A stretch of 64,000 bases of DNA. It comes from Erodium maritimum. Its lineage: Eukaryota > Streptophyta > Magnoliopsida > Geraniales > Geraniaceae. Under the pieces are notes generated by a model. That model ran no database searches. It was not told where the DNA came from and saw only the letters and a program-made list of their open reading frames with translations. This document shows, piece by piece, positions 58,501 through 64,000 of this stretch. The position numbers and the translations under genes are program-made. The DNA lies in the NCBI GenBank assembly GCA_963921825.1, contig OY997588.1, positions 130,417,203 through 130,481,202 of the forward strand, read 5' to 3'. The stretch's first letter is position 1. Each line of letters starts with the position of its first letter.

Positions 58501-60318
58501 ACATGCTCTAAAACTTTCCTAAAATGGAAAATTCAACTTTTCGTTTATTCTCTAATCATAGTGTAGACCTTTCGTTTATTCTTATATCATAATGTAAACT
58601 TTTTCGTTATTCTCAAATCATAACTCTGAACTATCAACTTTTCCTGTTACTCACTAAACGACCGTTAAACTTTTGGACGGAAAATGCGGTCAACGTTACC
58701 ACATGAAAATTTACGTTCACTTGGGTTATGATTTAATAATAAACTAAAGTTGGGGGTTAAGACATGGATAAACTATAAATATTCTATCAAAACTTACTTG
58801 TCTATATAGGTAACTGCTTGACATTTTAAGCTGATCAATAGGCTTCAATTCATAGGGAGATCAAAATCACAACCCTCTAGAGAATGTGTAGGCGTGTAGA
58901 TCATCAAAATATTGAATAACATAAAGGGATAACTTCAAAAAACCGCATAAAACTATACGCGTTTATCACCTACATACCCACTTCTATTTTTATTTCATAT
59001 GACCCCCAAAATTATCCATATGTTATCACCGTTTGATTTTCTGTCAGTTTTTCTGTTAGTTTTTTCAGAAATGACGAAAATACCCCTACCCTTATAAACC
59101 CTAATATCAACCATGACTTTCACATAATTACAAAAATGCCATTACACATAAAATAAGAAAATTAAGAAATCAAAATTAATTTTTATTTATTTTTAGAAAA
59201 TAAGAAGAAAAAAAAATTATTTTTTATTTACTTTCAGTTGATATTAGTTCCTGGTGTTCTTGTTTGGTAAGAAATGGTGATTTCGGTTTTGTTTTGAGAA
59301 TCTAATCGTGGTAGTATTTTATGCACGGTATCGAGTTGTTTGCTTTCACTGCGATTGTATGTTCATACTCTCCATCGAGATCCAACAATAAGTGAAGGTT
59401 AGTGGGTTTTTTTCAATGCCCACATCCTCATGGCCTGCTTGTACAATTGGTTGTCAAACTGGCCATTAGTGTATGCTTTTTTGGGGGGTTAAAACATAGC
59501 CGTTAAATTTTTTTCGTCCGAGGGTACACTTTTCCAGAATTATTCTTCATCTAATCGCATGTCTTGGGAGGGAATGATTCGTCCGACTTGTACTCCACTT
59601 ATATAGACTACAAAAAATGTAAGCCTTGTTATGTTGTTCTCTTTTACACAGTCTTTCAAATTATGAAGCTAATAAGATACCAACCTCAAATCTTCTTACT
59701 TCGTCCATTTTCTAGCATGTCCCTTCAACAGATATGGATGTAGTAGGATTGATAGAGGTGGACTTGCAGATGCATGACTTAAACTGTTATGGGGTTACGA
59801 ATCGTAGATATTGTAATTATTTGGAGATGGATTCCACAATGAACCCGTATATTTTCGATAGTTATTGTTGTCAATAAAGATTCGTTGGAAGCTTTATTGT
59901 TGCTCGACCAAAAATTCGATCGACTTAAAACTCTTTACCCCTTTGCTCATATGAGAGTGTGCCAAAGAAAAGTAAAAAAAGGAAATGTAAGACTAACGTT
60001 TGAAGAAGAAAGTAGAACATTTAGGTTGGGTATTTATAGAAAAAATCGTCTACTATTTTTATTACCATTACCAATTTTTGAAAATTTTTCTTTTTGAAAA
60101 ATAAAAACCGTTGGCTTTAGTCAAATATTGTTTTTTTTTAAATGGATGCCACGAACACCATTCCATTGGCCTCCACCTAGAAGCACCGTCTTCCGACAAC
60201 TTGACTGGTATTGGGCTATGTGGCTGACGTTCATGACGGTAGGGGATCAAACTAAGACCTTGATAGAGTGGACGATGTGTATAAAGAAAAAAAAATTGAA
60301 CCAAGTGATTGCTTGTTA
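58501..60318. other. AT-rich DNA with remnant foldback-type arms, no gene
   Basis: At 58539, 58570 and 58602 TTTCGTTTATTC-type units recur every 31-32 bp, like one arm of the foldback elements. A similar single arm may lie at about 58925-59085. No coding domain was recognised in the rest. Confidence 0.45.
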
Positions 60319-62767
60319 ATGTAGATTCTTATTTCTTTTTACTAAAAGATGCAATTTCATTAACTTAGACGTCAATTTGACAAAGGAAGTGCATCAGGGA
60401 AACCTCTTACCACAGTAGAAGAGCTATTACATGGTATCGACCCCCTAAGGTCAGTCTACTCATAACTTTGTGACAAATAACTGATACAATCAATTTTTTG
60501 GGGAGCCATAAAGGCGAACAAAAAGTAAATAACAATGAAACCTGTGTCTGCTGCTCAAGGTCATGCCTAACTACTGCATATTCTGTAGAATGCTACCGAT
60601 CCTGCTGACACCAGCTTCCAAGGGAGGTAAAGCTCTTCCCATGGACCCCTCCCATGGCCAGTCCCTAGAGCACTGAATCCCTTTCATTCCTCCATTCGGG
60701 TCATCTTCCCGCCACAGTCTTGATCATCCCTAGGTTCCCCTACAGAGCCCCATTTCACTCCCCCACCTCCCGCTCCACCACTAGATTCAGCTTCAGCTCC
60801 AAGTCCAGTTCTATCTCTATGTAGAAGCAGACGTGGGGGTCGGCTTTACTGCTCCTGACAGGTTGGCTGATCACCAAGTTCTTCCAGCCAAGATCAACCA
60901 ACCGCTATTGAGAGACCCGCCGAGGGCTCACCCCCTGAGGTGCAGCAACTAAGGATACAATTGGGCCCATACCCCGAGACAAGGGACCTTGAGGTGCAGA
61001 AGTTGAGGACACTGGTTGACGGGGAATCTGATCGTCCCAGTCCGTCGTGTACGTCTTTGGGTAGCGGCCCTTTTGATACTCCAGGACATATGAGTCTGGT
61101 TTGGGCTTACCCAGTATCTCCCGATCACAATCAGCCATCATGTGACAATTCATACCACAGTTAAAGCAGAACACTAGAAGTTTGGTATTGGTAAGAGTGA
61201 CACAAACCGGCTCGGGGAATTCTTGGAATCGAAGCAGGAGCTGGTGGCGGATAGGGCACTCCACAAGGTGCCAAAAACAGACTTTCACTGCACCACCCCA
61301 GCAGATACCCCATTGGTCACACGGGACCTCGACGCATAGCCCTAATGTCGTGGCGACCGTCTCTCCCGTGGACTTGGTGCGCACTACCAAAGGGAGGCAG
61401 TGGATGTGCACCCATAATTGTAGACGGTCCAGGGCCGGAGGCTCCCTAGCCATGGGATCCAAATCAGCCAACAGGAGGGGTCGACCGTCAAAGCATCATG
61501 GCTCGTTCCACCAAACCCATGATCGTGCCCCTGCCATTTCGAAATAGAACCCGAACACCCCCGGCCCGATATCATTGATGACGCACCCCTCGGCCGACTT
61601 CCCCCAAACCCGAGAGATTATCCGGAGGAGAGTCTCTTTAGGAGGTGGCTTGGTGGTTCACAGTTTGTCCAACCTGGCAAACTAGTGTCGGGCGAGGACC
61701 GACAGGCTCATCGAAAGGTACGGGACCTCAACCACCTCCTCTTCCTCCTCCTCCAGCGAGCATGCCGAGAGGCCATCCTGAATGTTGAGCGGATTGGACT
61801 CCAATGACACCGGCAACTTCGACATCTTTAGGGTGGTCCCGGTGCCCTTGGGCTTGAACGCTCTACGGCGGTGAACCATGCCCGGCGGAGGCGAGAGTAA
61901 CGCCGAAATCATCGGCACCCGATCACCATTGAGGACGATGATCCCATCACATAGGGCTCTCAGTTCCTTCCAACCCGGTTTCTCCCTCTCCCTATCTATC
62001 ATAGGGGCCTTCCCTCAAGATAGATCTCTAATCAGTGGAGGCGGCGGGACGGAGACGGAAACATCCAAAACCCTAGCGTAACTTGGGATTGAAGCTAGGG
62101 TTTTGGACAAGAGAGGGCGACTGTCCACCGGATCAGAAGAACATCCCTCCCTCGTGGGGGAATTAGACAGGATGGCCGACTCTGGCAGCTCCGGTTCCAC
62201 CTTGCCGCTCAGAGGAATACATGCCATTGTAGGTGGCAGAGTCACCGTAGATTGCAGCGTTCCATGAGCTCTAGGGTCCGGTGGCAGTTGAGGAGCATAA
62301 GAAATCACTGAAGCTCGGGATAGAGCCTAACCAGACTTGGAGAAGACGTTAGGGTTTTAGACTTGAGAGGACGGCCCCGTTGTGGCTTCACCAATGGTTC
62401 GGAAGAACCCATAGCGAAAACCGGGGACACCACTGGTGGTGGAGTCGAGAGAGGACCTGTGGAAGAAAGAGGGAGAGGGACCAAAGCCATAGACACCTTT
62501 GACTTCTAGTTCCGTCTCGCTTTGATAGGGGGCACGACCTCCGAGGAGGGGCGTGGTGGTGGCACAAATGGCGTGTGCTGCACCACGTGAGGTTGCGATG
62601 GGACATGACCGACGGTGAAGACGACAGTCACATCGACGACATGAGTAGGGGCTTCCATAAATGATACTAGGGTTTCCTTAGTAAAGAAGAAGATCTCACA
62701 AGTCGAGAGAGAAGTATTGTTTTATGGTATAGTGGCCAAATGTAAAGGCTCATGTAGATTCTTATTT
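60319..62767 (-). mobile_element. LINE derivative carrying only ORF1, with perfect 16-bp target duplication
   Basis: The body (60335-62751) is flanked by identical ATGTAGATTCTTATTT (60319-60334 and 62752-62767). The left end is a reversed 3' tail. The minus strand encodes an ORF1-type protein and nothing resembling endonuclease or reverse transcriptase. At 2.4 kb it is far shorter than a full plant LINE, so it must have been mobilised by another element's enzymes. Confidence 0.9.
60905..62658 (-). pseudogene. LINE ORF1 (DUF4283 and CCHC zinc knuckle), broken frame
   Basis: Starts at about 62658 (MEAPTHVVDVTVVF), with a Pro/Ser-rich N-terminal region. A DUF4283-like RNA-binding core includes GVFGFYFEMA and LQLWVHIHCLPLVVRTKST. 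The nucleic-acid-binding knuckle VFCFNCGMNCHMMADC is at about 61130-61180. The last frame ends at 60905. ORF1 proteins coat LINE RNA. Frame changes near 62305 and 62015 and stops near 61680 and 61495 break it, although the domains remain readable. Confidence 0.8.
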
Positions 62768-63034
62768 AGTATATAAGAGGTATCGCAACTTTGTTCATAT
62801 AAGAGTTTTTAGGGAAATATCGAAACAAATACCATGACTCTTTATTTTGTAACCTACACACATACGGCAGATTTTCAAGTATACACATAATATCTGCACA
62901 CACATATGGATAACTAAACAGCTAATCTTAAACAATCATACAAATGTGTACTTGTTGTTTTGTACAATGAACATATACTGATCTAAAGCATGAGATCATG
63001 TCTTGAGAATATAAATTACCCTTAATTTCAAATT
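62768..63034. other. 3' flank of caleosin gene 2
   Basis: AT-rich DNA immediately downstream of the minus-strand stop at 63035. It probably contains the 3' UTR. Confidence 0.5.
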
Positions 63035-64000
63035 TTAGTTTGAGCATTTCTGGTCTTCCTCTAGCTTCTTCCTGCGCTCAGTCTCGATCTTTTCAAATAA
63101 GCTTCCATCGTAACATGCTTTGACGGTTTCTTTTTCGAGCTTGTCTTTATTGTTCCTGGCCAACAGATACAAGCCTTGCCACTCTGCATAAGCGGCCAAC
63201 CTGCATATGCATATATTATCCAGTTTTATATTTTCTATTTTCGGATTGTCCGGACAAACACCATCTATATATAGTAAGTAACATAGTACTAACCATCCTA
63301 TGAAGTCACAGGGTTCCCTGTTAGCATCAACCATGTCCATCAGCTCACTGTGTGTCAACGATTCCGGATCTTCCTTAGCATAATTTTTGAATATGTCCTC
63401 AAATTTGTCATGATCAAATCTGCATATATAATATGCATAGTATAAAACGTGCAACTAGTTGTTCCAAAGAGTATATGTTGTGTAATTAGTTAAGATCTAT
63501 ACCTTCCTTCCTTGTCGTAGACACCAGTGACACTCCCATGTTCACCCTTACTAATCTCCTTAACCACTATAGGTAAAAACAGATCTGGAAACTTCCACTG
63601 CAGCATACAAATATATACATATACCAGATTAATTTTCAAACTATTTCTGTTTTCTTCTAAAACTAAGGATATATATATATAGAGAGAGATGTATAGTACA
63701 GGCCGAGTTGAAAAACTGAGGGGGATGTTGGCGGCATAGCCCGAAAAGAAGGCTAAGATAGGGTTAAACCCAATTGCCATAAAACCTGCAAAATCGAAGA
63801 GCTCTATTACATCGGGGCTTGATTGTGAAAAAAGTGCAGAAAATAAACAGAAAAACCTTCTATGGTCTCCCAAGGATAAATGAGACCGTCGTGGTTCCTA
63901 TCAAAGAAAGCCACGTGCTTCTGCAGAGCGGTCATCTCCTTATTCGGACTCTGAGACGGACATGACTCCTCGGACTGTTCTTTTGAGGAGCATGACAGTG
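63035..64000 (-). CDS. CLO: Second caleosin (peroxygenase), partial, runs off the window
   Basis: Exons on the minus strand: beyond 64000 to 63857, 63785-63700, 63597-63503, 63419-63294 and 63200-63035, with GT/AG borders. The exons of 86, 95 and 126 nt are exactly those of caleosin gene 1 and the phases match, so the genes are paralogues. The EF-hand exon has [16 protein letters not shown], preceded by the conserved LQKHVAFFD histidine. The hydrophobic exon reads [15 protein letters not shown]. Exon 4 carries [15 protein letters not shown] where gene 1 has [15 protein letters not shown], so one of two neighbouring histidines is Ser. The C-terminus ([16 protein letters not shown]) is five residues longer than in gene 1. 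Within the window nothing breaks the frame. The N-terminus is outside the window. Confidence 0.92.

Noticed and set aside
1-64000. A new defence system, biosynthetic cluster or endogenous virus
   Set aside because: No clustered host genes of related function and no capsid, movement or other viral genes were seen. The pol genes are typical of copia, Ty3 and LINE retrotransposons.

Overview
This is plant nuclear DNA, most likely from a eudicot. The support is spliced genes with GT/AG introns, plant-specific protein families (a two-DUF26 plasmodesmata-located protein, caleosins) and dense plant-type retrotransposons. It is not bacterial: apparent open frames on both strands of the GC-rich repeats are chance. 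A fixed block of 200 Ns (22163-22362) marks an assembly gap inside a repeat. I could not identify the species.

Four host genes are supported, all on the minus strand. (1) An intronless 129-residue BAP31-like ER membrane protein, 1992-2381. (2) A three-exon PDLP-type protein, 3815-6970, whose second intron carries transposon debris. (3) A complete six-exon caleosin/peroxygenase, 27527-30727. (4) A second caleosin, 63035 to beyond the window edge. The two caleosins share exon phases and the exact sizes of exons 3, 4 and 5, so they are duplicates, now separated by about 32 kb of transposons.

Almost everything else is mobile DNA. The 9.4-12 kb region holds foldback (inverted-repeat) elements. 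A third foldback pair (12060 and 23354) encloses a Ty3 chromovirus (12228-17411, target duplication ACTGC) and a long LTR (17995-22668) with another LTR inserted in reverse orientation. The 23.6-27.1 kb region has LINE debris. The 31-50 kb region is a deep nest: a young Ty3 element (34803-41387, target duplication ATGCT) lies inside a rearranged Ty3 element, which lies inside a Ty1/copia element; next to them is a second copia element ending in short inverted terminal-repeat pieces. The 46.9-49.2 kb region is an inverted-repeat element between two TA microsatellites. The 49.5-53 kb region has a LINE remnant, 55.1-57.8 kb a solo LTR, and 60.3-62.8 kb a LINE derivative with only ORF1 and a perfect 16-bp target duplication.

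I see no operon-like system or new gene cluster. The most interesting signals are in the repeats: a short hairpin kept in five LTR copies whose loop is always GNRA although its sequence varies; four unrelated inverted-repeat arms built on the same period of about 30 bp; and three retrotransposons whose pol genes are each broken by an internal inversion. Exon models, target duplications and repeat comparisons were read by eye; no alignment or database search was run.
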